A DNA stretch of 57,638 nucleotides, taken from positions 17,218 through 74,855 of the forward strand of contig NZ_LNCU01000080.1 in the NCBI RefSeq assembly GCF_001542415.1. The letters run 5' to 3'. Source of the stretch: Bradyrhizobium macuxiense. GTDB lineage: Bacteria > Pseudomonadota > Alphaproteobacteria > Rhizobiales > Xanthobacteraceae. Each line of letters starts with the position of its first letter. The first letter of the stretch is position 1. Shown here piece by piece: positions 18,707 through 27,139 of the stretch. The notes beneath the pieces are model-generated. The model was not told where the DNA came from. It did no database searches and saw only the letters and a list, made by a program, of their open reading frames with translations. The translations under genes were made by a program, and so were the position numbers.

Positions 18707-19147
18707 CTGTCGCCTTTTATTCCAGCCCTGAAGTTATTTCCGTCCATTGCTTCGTTCGACTCGGCGCGCATTTGAGCGCACGGAATCGCACTACCGTTTG
18801 AATTGGCTTCGATGTCGCCGACCATCGCGTTCAGCAAAGACGCGTTCCCCAACCGCCGGCAGCCTTCGCCGGCGACCAAATCATTCCGCCCGTCGAGACA
18901 GGCCCAGCTCTCTTGCGTAAGTCTTCAAGCGCAATAACAGGCTTTCGTTCGCTTGGCGGTCGAGAGCAGCACAGCTCCGGCTATTGCGCTCAATATGACC
19001 TGCGTTTTGGAACCCTTCGATCGGCGGGCTCTCGTCGAGAACCCTGGTCATCACCCGTAGGCTACGGGGCCAGCACCGATGTTGTGCCCGGAACGTAGTC
19101 GTTCCCGGGGGATATTCCAAGAGGTTTTTTTGCGTTCCAATAGGACT
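18707..19147. other. Gene-poor stretch between DUF4167 and prmC
   Basis: 441 bases. It contains the DUF4167 promoter region. A hairpin at about 19085-19109 (CCCGGAACG / CGTTCCCGGG, loop TAGT) is followed on the + strand by a T7 run at 19122-19128. On the minus strand the hairpin lies downstream of prmC and may help end that transcript. A TTG-started minus-strand frame of 79 codons (18881-19120) is present but has no ribosome binding site or recognisable motif, so I do not call it. Confidence 0.5.
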
Positions 19148-20038
19148 TTATCTAGGCAGCCGGCAGGCGGAAACGGCCCTCGGAATGCCCCCAAGATCGG
19201 CTTTTGGCGGCCCGGCTGGGGATAATCCCGCGGCCGTCATCAGGGCTTCAATGTCCCCGCTTTGGCCCTGTCCGGCCTCCACAACAAGGCTGCCATTCGG
19301 GCCCAGAAGGCTCACGGATTGCGCGATCAGGGCGCGGTAGGCATCGAGACCATCCGGGCCTCCATCAAGCGCGGCGTGCGGATCGTGGTCGCGCACCTCG
19401 ATCGCAAGACCTGCGATATCGGCCGAGCGGATATAGGGCGGGTTCGAGACGATCAGGTCGAGGGGACCGGTCAGGCCGCTGGCGTAGTCGCAGGCGATGA
19501 AGGTCGCGCGATCGGCGAGCCCGAGCCGGCTGGCGTTCTCGCGCGCCGTCTGCAGCGCGGCTTCCGAAATATCGGTGCCGAAGCCGTGCGCGTTAGGCAG
19601 CTCCGAGAGCAGCGCCAGCAGGATCGCGCCAGTGCCGGTGCCGAGGTCGGCGATCTGCAAAGTGCGATCGATCGGGCCGCCGGCGCGCAGCAGCTCGAGT
19701 GCACGCTCGACCACCGTCTCGGTATCGGGCCGCGGCACCAGCGTTGCCGCCGAGAGAGTGAGCGGCAGTCCCCAAAACTCCCGCATGCCGAGAATGCGGG
19801 CCACCGGTTCGCCGGCGAGGCGGCGTTGCGCAAAGCCGTCCAGGCGATTCGACTCGTCGCGCGTGATCGCGCGGCCTGCCGCCGTGATCATGCCGGTCAG
19901 GTCGAGACCGAGCGCGGCGCCGACCAAGAACCGCGCATCGAGTTCGGCCGAGTCATTGCCGGCAGCCTGGAGGCGCGCGGACAGCGCGCGCCTGGCGGCC
20001 TCGACGGTCTGGCTGCCATTGTCAGCAGGTTCGCTCAT
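19148..20038 (-). CDS. prmC: Peptide chain release factor N5-glutamine methyltransferase
   Basis: Methylates the Gln of the GGQ motif in release factors RF1 and RF2, raising termination efficiency. 296 residues: an N-terminal helical domain (about 1-100, ending in EPVARILGMREFWGLPL), then the SAM-binding motif I DLGTGTGAILLALLSELP and the signature NPPY at residues 199-202. C-terminal conserved pieces are ALDGGPDGLDAYR and VEAGQGQSGDI. In most alphaproteobacteria prmC directly follows prfA. Here the two are 7.1 kb apart, with a transporter block in between. Confidence 0.93.
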   Translation of the reverse strand: MSEPADNGSQTVEAARRALSARLQAAGNDSAELDARFLVGAALGLDLTGMITAAGRAITRDESNRLDGFAQRRLAGEPVARILGMREFWGLPLTLSAATLVPRPDTETVVERALELLRAGGPIDRTLQIADLGTGTGAILLALLSELPNAHGFGTDISEAALQTARENASRLGLADRATFIACDYASGLTGPLDLIVSNPPYIRSADIAGLAIEVRDHDPHAALDGGPDGLDAYRALIAQSVSLLGPNGSLVVEAGQGQSGDIEALMTAAGLSPAGPPKADLGGIPRAVSACRLPR

Positions 20039-20145
20039 CGCGCGTTGTTAGCCGATGGTCGCTGCGGCGTCGATATCACTTGCGCCTTGCATCGCCGGCG
20101 CGCACGGTTGAACGTCCAAGCATCCCGATCCGGAAGCACACGACC

Positions 20146-20571
20146 ATGACGGCCTATGACGACCAGAACATCTTCGCAAAGATCCTGCGCGGCGAGATCC
20201 CGAGCCTCAAGATCTATGAAACCGACCGGACCTTTGCCTTCCTCGACATCATGCCGCGCTCGCCGGGACATACGCTGGTCATTCCCAAGGCGCCCGCGCG
20301 CGGGATCTTCGATATCGCGGACGACGATCTTGCAGAAGTCGTCAAGTCGGCCAAGCGCGTCGCCATCGCCGCGAAGAAGGCCTTTGCGGCCGACGGCATC
20401 ATCATCCAGCAGTTCAGCGAACCCGCCAGCGGCCAGGTGGTCTTGCACCTGCATATGCACGTGATGCCGGTCAACGAAGGCGTGGCGCTGCTGCCGCCGC
20501 AGACCCGCGCGGAAGACATGGACGTGCTCGCCGACCATGCCCGGCGGATGATCACGGCGCTCGGAAGCTGA
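20146..20571 (+). CDS. HIT family protein (histidine triad hydrolase)
   Basis: 141 residues of HINT-like fold. The histidine triad reads HLHMHVMP near residue 105, and the N-terminal FAKILRGEIPSLKIYETDRT followed by FLDIMPRSPGHTLVIPK is typical of this family, which hydrolyses nucleoside phosphoramidates or dinucleotides. ATG 20146 is chosen over 20080 because family homology begins at MTAYDDQNIF and CGGAAG lies upstream. It diverges from prmC and is a single-gene unit. Confidence 0.9.
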   Translation: MTAYDDQNIFAKILRGEIPSLKIYETDRTFAFLDIMPRSPGHTLVIPKAPARGIFDIADDDLAEVVKSAKRVAIAAKKAFAADGIIIQQFSEPASGQVVLHLHMHVMPVNEGVALLPPQTRAEDMDVLADHARRMITALGS

Positions 20572-20660
20572 GCGGCCAGGCGATCCAGCGCATGATGAGT
20601 TGGATCGGACGGCAACCTCAAGCGAGCAACCCGTATATGGGCTCGGTCGCTCCACAAACT

Positions 20661-20750
20661 CGTCATGCCCGGGCTTGTCCCGGGCATCCACGTCTTAGGG
20701 TTCGCGAGACAAGGAAGACGTGGATGGCCGGGACGGGCCCGGCCATGACG
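20661..20750. repeat. Palindromic repeat family B, copy 2 (two-arm)
   Basis: Two hairpins face each other. CGTCATGCCCGGG begins a hairpin followed by CATCCACGTCTT, and AAGACGTGGATG leads into a second hairpin ending CCCGGCCATGACG. The whole 90-base unit is therefore an imperfect inverted repeat. It lies between the convergent ends of the HIT gene and the ABC transporter operon. Confidence 0.8.
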
Positions 20751-20860
20751 ATGGGGAGACGTCAACGCCAAAGTCTCCCGGGAGAGATATGTGATAGCCC
20801 TGCCGGCAAGCGGGAGAGGTGCAGCCAGCCTGCCGCGAGATCGATACGACCTTACCTTGA

Positions 20861-21559
20861 CTAGACGCCGAGATAGCGCTGCAGCACGTCGGGCTGCGCC
20901 TTGATCTCCTGCGCCGGCCCTTCATGGACAATGTGTCCATTGTTGATGATGTAGATGCGCTGGGCGAGCGCGAGCGTCGCGGCGAGATTCTGCTCCACCA
21001 GCACGATGGTCTGTCCGGCCTCGGCAAGGTCGCGGCACGCTTTCATCAGGTCGCGCACGATGACCGGCGCCAGTCCCTCGAACGGCTCGTCGAGCAGGAT
21101 GATCTTGGGATCGCGCACCAGCGCGCGCGCGATCGCCAGCATCTGTTGCTCGCCGCCCGACAGGTCGGTGCCGCGATTGGCCCGGCGCTCCCTCAGCCGC
21201 GGAAACATCTCGTAGATGCGGTCGAGCGGCCAGCGCTGCGAGGCGGTCAATCCCGCGATGACGAGATTCTCCTCGACGCTCAGGCTGCCGAAGATGCGGC
21301 GCTCTTCATGGACCAGTTGCATGCCGGCCTGCGCGATCTTGTGGCTCTTCCTGCCGGCGATCTCGGCGCCGTCGAACATTACCGAGCCGCTCTGCGGGGT
21401 CACGACGCCCATCAGGCTTTTCAGCGTCGTGCTCTTGCCGGCGCCGTTGCGGCCGAGCAGCGCCACCACCTCGTTGCGTTCGACGCGCAGCGCAACGTCG
21501 AACAGGATATGGGAATCCCCGTAATAGCTGTTCAGTCCGGTGACCTCGAGCAGGCTCAT
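20861..21559 (-). CDS. ABC transporter ATPase, branched-chain amino acid (LivF) type
   Basis: 232 residues. Walker A GRNGAGKSTTLKSL, Q-loop region MQLVHEERRIF, signature LSGGEQQMLAIARAL, Walker B IILLDEPFEGL and the His switch replaced by the usual LivF VEQN. Cytoplasmic energiser of a HAAT-family importer. It overlaps the upstream permease-ATPase fusion gene by 4 bases (ATGA) and is the last gene of the operon that begins at 25790. The substrate class is discussed with the binding protein. Confidence 0.9.
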   Translation of the reverse strand: MSLLEVTGLNSYYGDSHILFDVALRVERNEVVALLGRNGAGKSTTLKSLMGVVTPQSGSVMFDGAEIAGRKSHKIAQAGMQLVHEERRIFGSLSVEENLVIAGLTASQRWPLDRIYEMFPRLRERRANRGTDLSGGEQQMLAIARALVRDPKIILLDEPFEGLAPVIVRDLMKACRDLAEAGQTIVLVEQNLAATLALAQRIYIINNGHIVHEGPAQEIKAQPDVLQRYLGV

Positions 21560-23415
21560 GCGGCGAGCTCTCCATGCACGCCGCCGAGATAGGCTTCCTG
21601 GACGGTCGAGTTGTTCTTGATCTCTTCGGGGGTGCCTTCGACGAGGACGCGGCCCTCCTGCAGCACGGTGACGCGTTCGGCGAGCTCGAACAGCGCGTCC
21701 ATGTCGTGATCGATGATGATCATCGTGCGGCCCTGGCTGATCGACTTCAGCAGCTTCACGGTCTCGACGCGTTCGCGCGGGCTCATGCCGGCCAGCGGTT
21801 CGTCGAGCAGCAGCAGGCTCGGCGAGGTCGCGAGCGCCAGCCCGATCTCGAGCCGGCGCTTTTCACCATAGGCGAGCTCGGATACCGGGGTGTCGGGCCT
21901 TGCTGCGAGATTGACCAGTTCGAGCGTGTGCTGAACCTGCTCGGACAGGCCGGGAATGCTGTCGATGCTGCGGAACAGATCGAGCTTGAACTTGCCGCGC
22001 AGCGCCGACAGCGCCGCGATCACCAGGTTCTCGCGGACGGTCAGGCCGGCGAACAGCTGGTTGACCTGATAGCTCTTGGTCAGGCCGAGCTGGCAGACGT
22101 CGGTGACGTTCATTCCAGTGATGTCGCGGCCCTCGAACATGATGCTGCCTGAGGTCGGATGGACCTCGCAGGTCAGCATCTTGAAGAAGGTCGATTTGCC
22201 GGCGCCGTTCGGGCCGATGATGCCGCGCAGCTCGCCGTGGTTGACCGTGAAATCGATGTTGCTGTTGGCGACCAACCCGCCGTAGCGCTTGGTGAGGCCC
22301 TTGGCCTGCAGGATCGGTCCGGACGGATCGGCGCCGGCGCGCTGCCTCGCCGGCATCGGTGCGGCGGCGGTTTGCCGGGCCGGGGGCGCTTCCGCGGCGA
22401 CTGCGTCGTCCTGCGCCGCGCTTTCGTCCGGCGCCTTGCGGCGTTGCCCGGTCAGCAGCCCGTAGAGATCGACGAGGCCGCCGACGATGCCGCGGCGCAG
22501 GAAGCACACCAGCAACACAAAGACGATGCCGAGCACGAGTTTCCACGCCGCGCCGAGCCCAAGGGTCGCCTGCAGGAAATCCTGCAGCGACAGCCAGACG
22601 GCGGCGCCGACCAGCGGCCCGAACAGCGTGCCGCGGCCGCCGATCGCCGTCTGCATCACGAGCTGTCCTGACGTATCGAAGGTGAATGCGTCGGGCGGCA
22701 TGAAGGCCTGCAGCACGCCGAGCAGGCCGCCGGCAAATCCGGCATAGGCGGCGGCGATCACGAACGCCGCCAGCTTGTAGCCGTGGATGTTGTGGCCGAC
22801 CGCGGTTGCCCGCAGCGGGTTGTCCCTGATGGCGCTGAAGATGGCGCCGACCGGCGAACGCACGATGCGCAGCGCGATCACGACGCCGATGAAGTAGCAC
22901 AGCGCCAGGAACTGGTAGAGCGACCAGCCGGTGGTGAAGTGCAGCGTGGTGAAGCCGAGATTGAAGCTCGGGGTCGGGACGCCGGGCAGCCCGTTCTCAC
23001 CGCCGGTGTAGTCCGACAGCGGATTGAACTCCACGAAGAAGAATACCTCCGCGATCGCGACCGTGATCATGGCGAAGTAGATGCCGGTCCGGCGCAGCGC
23101 GATCAGGCCGATCAGATAGCCGGTGGCAGCCGCCGCGATCATGCCGATGACGAGCGCGAGCAGGACGTACGGGAAGCCGGCCTGGGTCAACAGATAGGCG
23201 GCGACGAAGCCGCCGGTGCCGTAGAATGCGGACTGGCCGAACGACAACAGGCCGGTGAAGCCGAACAGGATGTCGAAGCCGAGACCGAACAGGCCCCAGA
23301 CCAGGATCCGGTTCACAGTGTTGGGCGCAAAGCCGAGCAGCGGCAGCACGAAGGGGGCGGCGATCAGGCCGATTGCCGTCAAGGTCTCGATCAGGAATGG
23401 GCGCTGTTTCAGCAT
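21556..23415 (-). CDS. Fused LivM-type permease and LivG-type ATPase
   Basis: 619 residues. Residues about 1-320 are a LivM permease with eight or more helices and the FGLGFDILFGFTGLLSFGQS and FAMITVAIAEVFFF signatures. A Pro/Ala/Gln-rich linker (about 325-365) follows. Residues about 370-615 are a complete LivG ATPase: Walker A GPNGAGKSTFFKML, YGEKRRLEIGLALA as the signature region, Walker B LLLLDEPLAGM, and DHDMDALFELAERVTVL. LivM and LivG are separate proteins in the classical system; natural fusions of this kind are known in alphaproteobacteria. The membrane half needs the separate LivH-type partner encoded just upstream. Confidence 0.9.
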   Translation of the reverse strand: MLKQRPFLIETLTAIGLIAAPFVLPLLGFAPNTVNRILVWGLFGLGFDILFGFTGLLSFGQSAFYGTGGFVAAYLLTQAGFPYVLLALVIGMIAAAATGYLIGLIALRRTGIYFAMITVAIAEVFFFVEFNPLSDYTGGENGLPGVPTPSFNLGFTTLHFTTGWSLYQFLALCYFIGVVIALRIVRSPVGAIFSAIRDNPLRATAVGHNIHGYKLAAFVIAAAYAGFAGGLLGVLQAFMPPDAFTFDTSGQLVMQTAIGGRGTLFGPLVGAAVWLSLQDFLQATLGLGAAWKLVLGIVFVLLVCFLRRGIVGGLVDLYGLLTGQRRKAPDESAAQDDAVAAEAPPARQTAAAPMPARQRAGADPSGPILQAKGLTKRYGGLVANSNIDFTVNHGELRGIIGPNGAGKSTFFKMLTCEVHPTSGSIMFEGRDITGMNVTDVCQLGLTKSYQVNQLFAGLTVRENLVIAALSALRGKFKLDLFRSIDSIPGLSEQVQHTLELVNLAARPDTPVSELAYGEKRRLEIGLALATSPSLLLLDEPLAGMSPRERVETVKLLKSISQGRTMIIIDHDMDALFELAERVTVLQEGRVLVEGTPEEIKNNSTVQEAYLGGVHGELAA

Positions 23416-23428
23416 TGGTGATCCGTCG

Positions 23429-24304
23429 TCATTCGCGGCCCTGCGTGCCGAGCAGGCCGTGCGGTCGCAGCACGAGCACGAGCGTCATCGCCGCGAACAG
23501 CATGACGTAGGCGTAGCCGGGGTTGAACATCGAGGTGATGCTGATGATCTCGCCGGCGATCAGGCCGCCGAGGATCGCGCCGGGAAACGAGCCGACGCCG
23601 CCGATCACCACCACCACAAAGGTCTCGACCAGGATGTCGTCGCCGACGCCGGGTGTCAGCGAGACCACCGGCGCATTGATGATGCCGGCAAAGCCCGCGG
23701 CCATCGCGCCGATGCCGAACACGATCATGAAGACGCGGTAGACGTTGATGCCGAGCGAATCGACCATCACCGAATCCTCGATGCCGGCGCGCACGATCAT
23801 CCCGAGCCGGGTGCGGTACAGCACCAGGAACAGCGCGCCGAGCGCCACCGCGACGATGCCGACGACCGCGAGGCGATAGGTCGGATAGAACAGGAAGCCG
23901 AGCGAGGTGATGCCCTGCAGCGCCGCCGGCGGCGGCACGACCTGCGACTGGCTGGTGAAGATCAGCCGCACGATCTCGACGAAGCAGATGCCGAGGCCGA
24001 AGGTGACCAGAAGCTGGTCCTCATGCGGGCGTTGATAGAAGTGGCGGATGATGACGCGCTCCATCACCACGCCCAGAACCATCACGAACAGCGATCCGGC
24101 GATGACCGCGATGATGAACGAACCCGTGTAGGTGTAGGCGACGTATCCGGCGTAGCCGCCGATCATGAACATCGCGCCGTGAGCGAGATTGAGCACCCCG
24201 AGGGTGCCGTAGATGATGGTCAATCCGGAGCTGATCAGCGCCAGCAGCGCGCCGAGGGCCAGGCCGTTAAACAGTTGCGAGACGAAATTCGGCCAGTTGA
24301 TCAT
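23429..24304 (-). CDS. LivH-type permease of a branched-chain-amino-acid-type ABC transporter
   Basis: 291 residues, about eight membrane helices. The LivH signature is present: ALLALISSGLTIIYGTLGVL followed by NLAHGAMFMIGGYAGYV, and GFAGIINAPVVSLTPGVGDD with FVVVVIGGVGSFPGAILGGL near the C-terminus. It forms the inner-membrane channel with the LivM half of the downstream fusion. It lies 130 bases after the binding-protein gene and 13 bases before the fusion gene, in one operon. Confidence 0.9.
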   Translation of the reverse strand: MINWPNFVSQLFNGLALGALLALISSGLTIIYGTLGVLNLAHGAMFMIGGYAGYVAYTYTGSFIIAVIAGSLFVMVLGVVMERVIIRHFYQRPHEDQLLVTFGLGICFVEIVRLIFTSQSQVVPPPAALQGITSLGFLFYPTYRLAVVGIVAVALGALFLVLYRTRLGMIVRAGIEDSVMVDSLGINVYRVFMIVFGIGAMAAGFAGIINAPVVSLTPGVGDDILVETFVVVVIGGVGSFPGAILGGLIAGEIISITSMFNPGYAYVMLFAAMTLVLVLRPHGLLGTQGRE

Positions 24305-24383
24305 GGAGACTCTTCACATGGCCTGCACAATGAATGTGTGCCGTCGCAAGCGTTCCGGCACAACAAGCGCTCTGACACAAAAC

Positions 24384-24418
24384 GGCGCCGCGGGCGAGTA
24401 ACTCCGCCCACGGCGCCT
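24384..24418 (-). promoter_or_regulatory. Stem-loop between the binding-protein and permease genes
   Basis: The arms GGCGCCGCGGGCG and CGCCCACGGCGCC close a loop of about 7 to 9 bases just after the binding-protein stop codon. On the minus strand the stem is followed by GTTTTGTGT, a weak T run. Such a structure could be a partial terminator or a 3' stabiliser that gives more binding protein than permease. The role is inferred from position. Confidence 0.5.
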
Positions 24419-24434
24419 AGGTTCCCACGCTTAA

Positions 24435-25790
24435 TCAGGTGTAGTCGCCGAGATGGCAGCCGAATTCGTCCGGCTTCTGCATCAGGCTTTCGCCGGGGAC
24501 GATCTCGACCACCTCGTAGTAGTCCTCCTTGTTCTTCATTTCCTTTTCCATCTTGCCCCGGACGATGATCACGGGACGGACGCACTGGTGATCTTCCGGG
24601 CGATAATGGACGTCGCCGACCAGCGACGGGATGGTCTCGCCCTTCTCATAGGCCTTGATCACGTCGGGCGGATAGAAGCTGCCGGCTTCCTCGACCATGC
24701 GGGCCCAGTGCGCGAAGCTGACATAGGCGTTCTCGGCGCCCCATTCCGGCTTGTAGCTGTACTTCTTCTCGAAGGCATCGTTGAACATCTTGGCCAGCGG
24801 ATATTTGTCCTCGATGGTCCACCAGTAGTCGGTCGCGGCGTAGACGCCCTGCATCAGGCCGCCGGTCTCGCGGGCGATGAACGGCACCTGGTAAGGCACC
24901 ACGAGCTTCATCTTGTCGAGCACGCCGAACTGCTTGGCCTGTTGCGTCGACAGCACCGCGTCGTGGCCCCAGTTGACGTTGATCAGCACGTCGGCGCCGG
25001 AGTTCGCGACGTTGAGCAGGTACGACGAATAGTCGGGCGCGCCGAGCGGCGACACCTGGTTGGTGGTGGTGGTCCAGCCCGCCTCGGCGAGGTGGTCCTG
25101 CATCGACTTGGTGACGGTGTGGCCGTAGGTATAGTCCGGTGTCAGGTAGGCAGCCTTCTTGTTCTTGCCGAACTGCTTGATCAGCACCGGCGCAATCGCG
25201 GCGGCGGCGGTCTGGCCGAAGAAATTCTGGCGGAAGCCGTAGCGCACGCAATCCTTGCCGGTGGTGTCGTTCGAGCCGGAGATGCCGCAGACGAAGATCA
25301 CCTTCTCGCGCTGCGCCAGCTTGTTGAGCGCGACCGCGACGGCGCTCGAAGTGCCGCCGGTGATCATCACGGCCTTGTTCTCGGTGATGAAGCGCTGCTG
25401 CGCCTGCACGGCCTCGTTCGGTTTCGCCGCGGAATCAGCGACGCCGAACTTCAATTCCTTGCCGAGCACGCCCTTGGTGGTCTTCGGCGAGATCTTCTTG
25501 ATCAGGTCATGGCCGCTGTTGATGTGCTCGATCGCGAGCTGATAGCCCTTGAGCTCGTCCTCGCCCTGCACCGCATAGGTGCCGGTGCGCGGCACCGAGA
25601 TTCCGATGAAGACCGAGGAGCCGGATGAGCCGGCGGGATAGGTCCCGATCGCCGGATGATCCTCGGCGAAGGCCGGTGCGGTGAGAGAGACCGGAAGCAC
25701 GGTGCCGCCGATCAAGCCCGCGCCGGCCTGCAGCAGGGTACGACGCGATACGTTCAGTCCTCTGCCCGGCCGAAACTCCTTGGTGCTCAT
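24435..25790 (-). CDS. Periplasmic substrate-binding protein, branched-chain-amino-acid type, Tat signal
   Basis: 451 residues. The Tat signal is SRRTLLQAGAGLIGGTVLP with cleavage near AFAEDHP. The mature part is a Peripla_BP_6 fold (IGISVPRTGTYAVQGEDELKGYQLAIEHINS, then GVADSAAKPNEAVQAQQRFI and MITGGTSSAVAVALNKLAQ, and later AAYLTPDYTYGHTV). It is first in the operon with LivH, LivM-LivG and LivF subunits. HAAT systems carry branched amino acids, urea, short amides or aromatic acids; nothing in the sequence fixes the ligand. The MarR gene at 26636 could be its regulator. Confidence 0.88.
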   Translation of the reverse strand: MSTKEFRPGRGLNVSRRTLLQAGAGLIGGTVLPVSLTAPAFAEDHPAIGTYPAGSSGSSVFIGISVPRTGTYAVQGEDELKGYQLAIEHINSGHDLIKKISPKTTKGVLGKELKFGVADSAAKPNEAVQAQQRFITENKAVMITGGTSSAVAVALNKLAQREKVIFVCGISGSNDTTGKDCVRYGFRQNFFGQTAAAAIAPVLIKQFGKNKKAAYLTPDYTYGHTVTKSMQDHLAEAGWTTTTNQVSPLGAPDYSSYLLNVANSGADVLINVNWGHDAVLSTQQAKQFGVLDKMKLVVPYQVPFIARETGGLMQGVYAATDYWWTIEDKYPLAKMFNDAFEKKYSYKPEWGAENAYVSFAHWARMVEEAGSFYPPDVIKAYEKGETIPSLVGDVHYRPEDHQCVRPVIIVRGKMEKEMKNKEDYYEVVEIVPGESLMQKPDEFGCHLGDYT

Positions 25791-25914
25791 CGCTCAATAT
25801 CCTCCAAAAGCATGTTTATTGACACGCATAACCACCCGTCGCGGGATCGGTCGACCCGCGGCGAGATGCGCCGGCTGCGATTGGCGCAGCCTTTCAGCCT
25901 AGCATTGTCCTCCC

Positions 25915-25933
25915 GCACATTTAGTCAATGTGC
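25915..25933. promoter_or_regulatory. Dyad between the binding-protein gene and the alpha-CTD-like gene
   Basis: The arms GCACATT and AATGTGC are separated by TAGTC. The dyad lies in the divergent 217-base region, about 125 bases before the transporter start at 25790 and 75 bases before 26008. Another dyad (GCGGGATCGGTCGACCCGC, 25841-25859) is closer to the transporter gene. These are candidate regulator-binding sites by symmetry only. Confidence 0.35.
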
Positions 25934-26007
25934 CTTTCGTCGAACTGTATCGGCCCACGATATATGTAGCATTTACCGATCAGGTGCCGGTCCTGTAATG
26001 AGTGGAC

Positions 26008-26496
26008 ATGATCGAAGAAGCTTCGGATCGGAAGGAACGTCCCGGAGGCGGCGGTGCTGCGGACCACGGCATCGCGCCGGAGTCGTGCTGTCTGAGCGTT
26101 CGCGCGATGAACGTGCTGAAAGAACTGGCAGTCGAGCTCACCGGCGAGGTGCCGCCGAAGACGGGATGGTCGCCGTCGGACGAGTTGCTCCGCGGGTTGA
26201 CGGCTCGTCATCTCGCAACCGCGCGCAATTGCGGGCCGCAAACGATGCGCGAGATCGTCGACTGGGCGGAGGCGCGCGGGATATCGATTCCGTCGCCGCA
26301 TCATGCCGGCAAATCGCTGTCGGAGGTATGGGGCGACCTGATCGAGCGTGCGTCGGCCGGACGCCTCACCAAGAGCGAGATCACCGAGGCGCTGGAGAAA
26401 TCGATCCGCCGCAGGAGCCCGCGCATTCCGGTCGCCTTCCAGATCATTCTCCTGAAAATTCTGAGTTCGAGCTACGATCAATGGCCGCAGCCCTGA
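26008..26496 (+). CDS. Small protein with RNA polymerase alpha-CTD-like helix-hairpin-helix fold
   Basis: 162 residues. The middle part (about residues 26-90) reads LSVRAMNVLKELAVELTGE, then LLRGLTARHLATARNCGPQT and MREIVDWAEARGISI. It follows the pattern of the RNA polymerase alpha C-terminal domain (LSVRxxNxLK, then a leucine-rich helix, N-x-G-xxx-L-x-E-I, GL). The rest, including a C-terminal helix with KSIRRRSPRIPVAFQIILLK, is unlike alpha. No N-terminal polymerase domain is present. It is divergent from the transporter operon and upstream of a MarR gene. The start may be ATG 26008 or GTG 26002. A DNA- or protein-binding role is inferred from fold resemblance only. Confidence 0.65.
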   Translation: MIEEASDRKERPGGGGAADHGIAPESCCLSVRAMNVLKELAVELTGEVPPKTGWSPSDELLRGLTARHLATARNCGPQTMREIVDWAEARGISIPSPHHAGKSLSEVWGDLIERASAGRLTKSEITEALEKSIRRRSPRIPVAFQIILLKILSSSYDQWPQP

Positions 26497-26635
26497 GGGC
26501 GTAACGGCCGGGCCGACGGCTAAGTCGTTGAAAACGTGAGCTGCGACACAGCGCGGGATAGCCGGTTCCGCCGGGGCTTGCTAACGTCATCTGGTTACCG
26601 CCATGCGGCGGGCTGAGCCAGGACAGGACGACTGA

Positions 26636-27106
26636 ATGCCTCCATCGAAGCGACGAGCAGCGCCAACCGGGACTACGAAGCGCGGTGCGGCGGTCGGGGC
26701 GGTCGATTACGAGGCGCTGGCCCGGTTCCGGTACCGGCTGCGGGCATTTTTGGCGTTCAGCGAGAACGCCGCCAAGAAAGCCGGGCTGACGCCGCAGCAG
26801 CATCAGGCGCTGCTCGGCATCAAGGGGTTTGTCCATCCGGGCCCCGCGACCGTCGGCGACATCGCGCGGTTCCTGCTGATTCGGCACCACTCCGCCGTCG
26901 AGCTGATGAATCGCATGGCGAAGCTCGGGCTGATTGCCCGCGTTGCCGATCCCGCGGATGCCAGGCGCGTTCAGCTCAAACTGACCAGGAAGGGCGAGCA
27001 GAAGCTCCAGGCGCTCTCGCGGAAGAATGTCGAGGAGCTTCGGCGTGCCGCGAGCCCCGCGCTGCGCCGCCTGCTGAAGTCGTCCCCGCCGCCCGGCGAA
27101 GCGTGA
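26636..27106 (+). CDS. MarR family transcriptional regulator
   Basis: 156 residues. After a basic N-terminal tail the winged-helix core runs from about residue 25 to 140: AKKAGLTPQQHQALLGIKGF, TVGDIARFLLIRHHSAVELM as the recognition helix region, then LARVADPADARRVQLKLTRKGEQ (the DxRxxxxxLTxxG wing). MarR proteins respond to small ligands, often aromatic or amide compounds. Its neighbour on one side is the transporter block, which makes it a candidate local regulator. It is convergent with prfA. Confidence 0.85.
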   Translation: MPPSKRRAAPTGTTKRGAAVGAVDYEALARFRYRLRAFLAFSENAAKKAGLTPQQHQALLGIKGFVHPGPATVGDIARFLLIRHHSAVELMNRMAKLGLIARVADPADARRVQLKLTRKGEQKLQALSRKNVEELRRAASPALRRLLKSSPPPGEA

Positions 27107-27139
27107 GCCACGCGGCTCCGGAATGATGCGTGGTGCGCG

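Noticed and set aside
18881..19120. Possible 79-residue gene on the minus strand downstream of prmC
   Set aside because: TTG start, no ribosome binding site and no recognisable motif; overlaps a hairpin. Not enough to call a gene.
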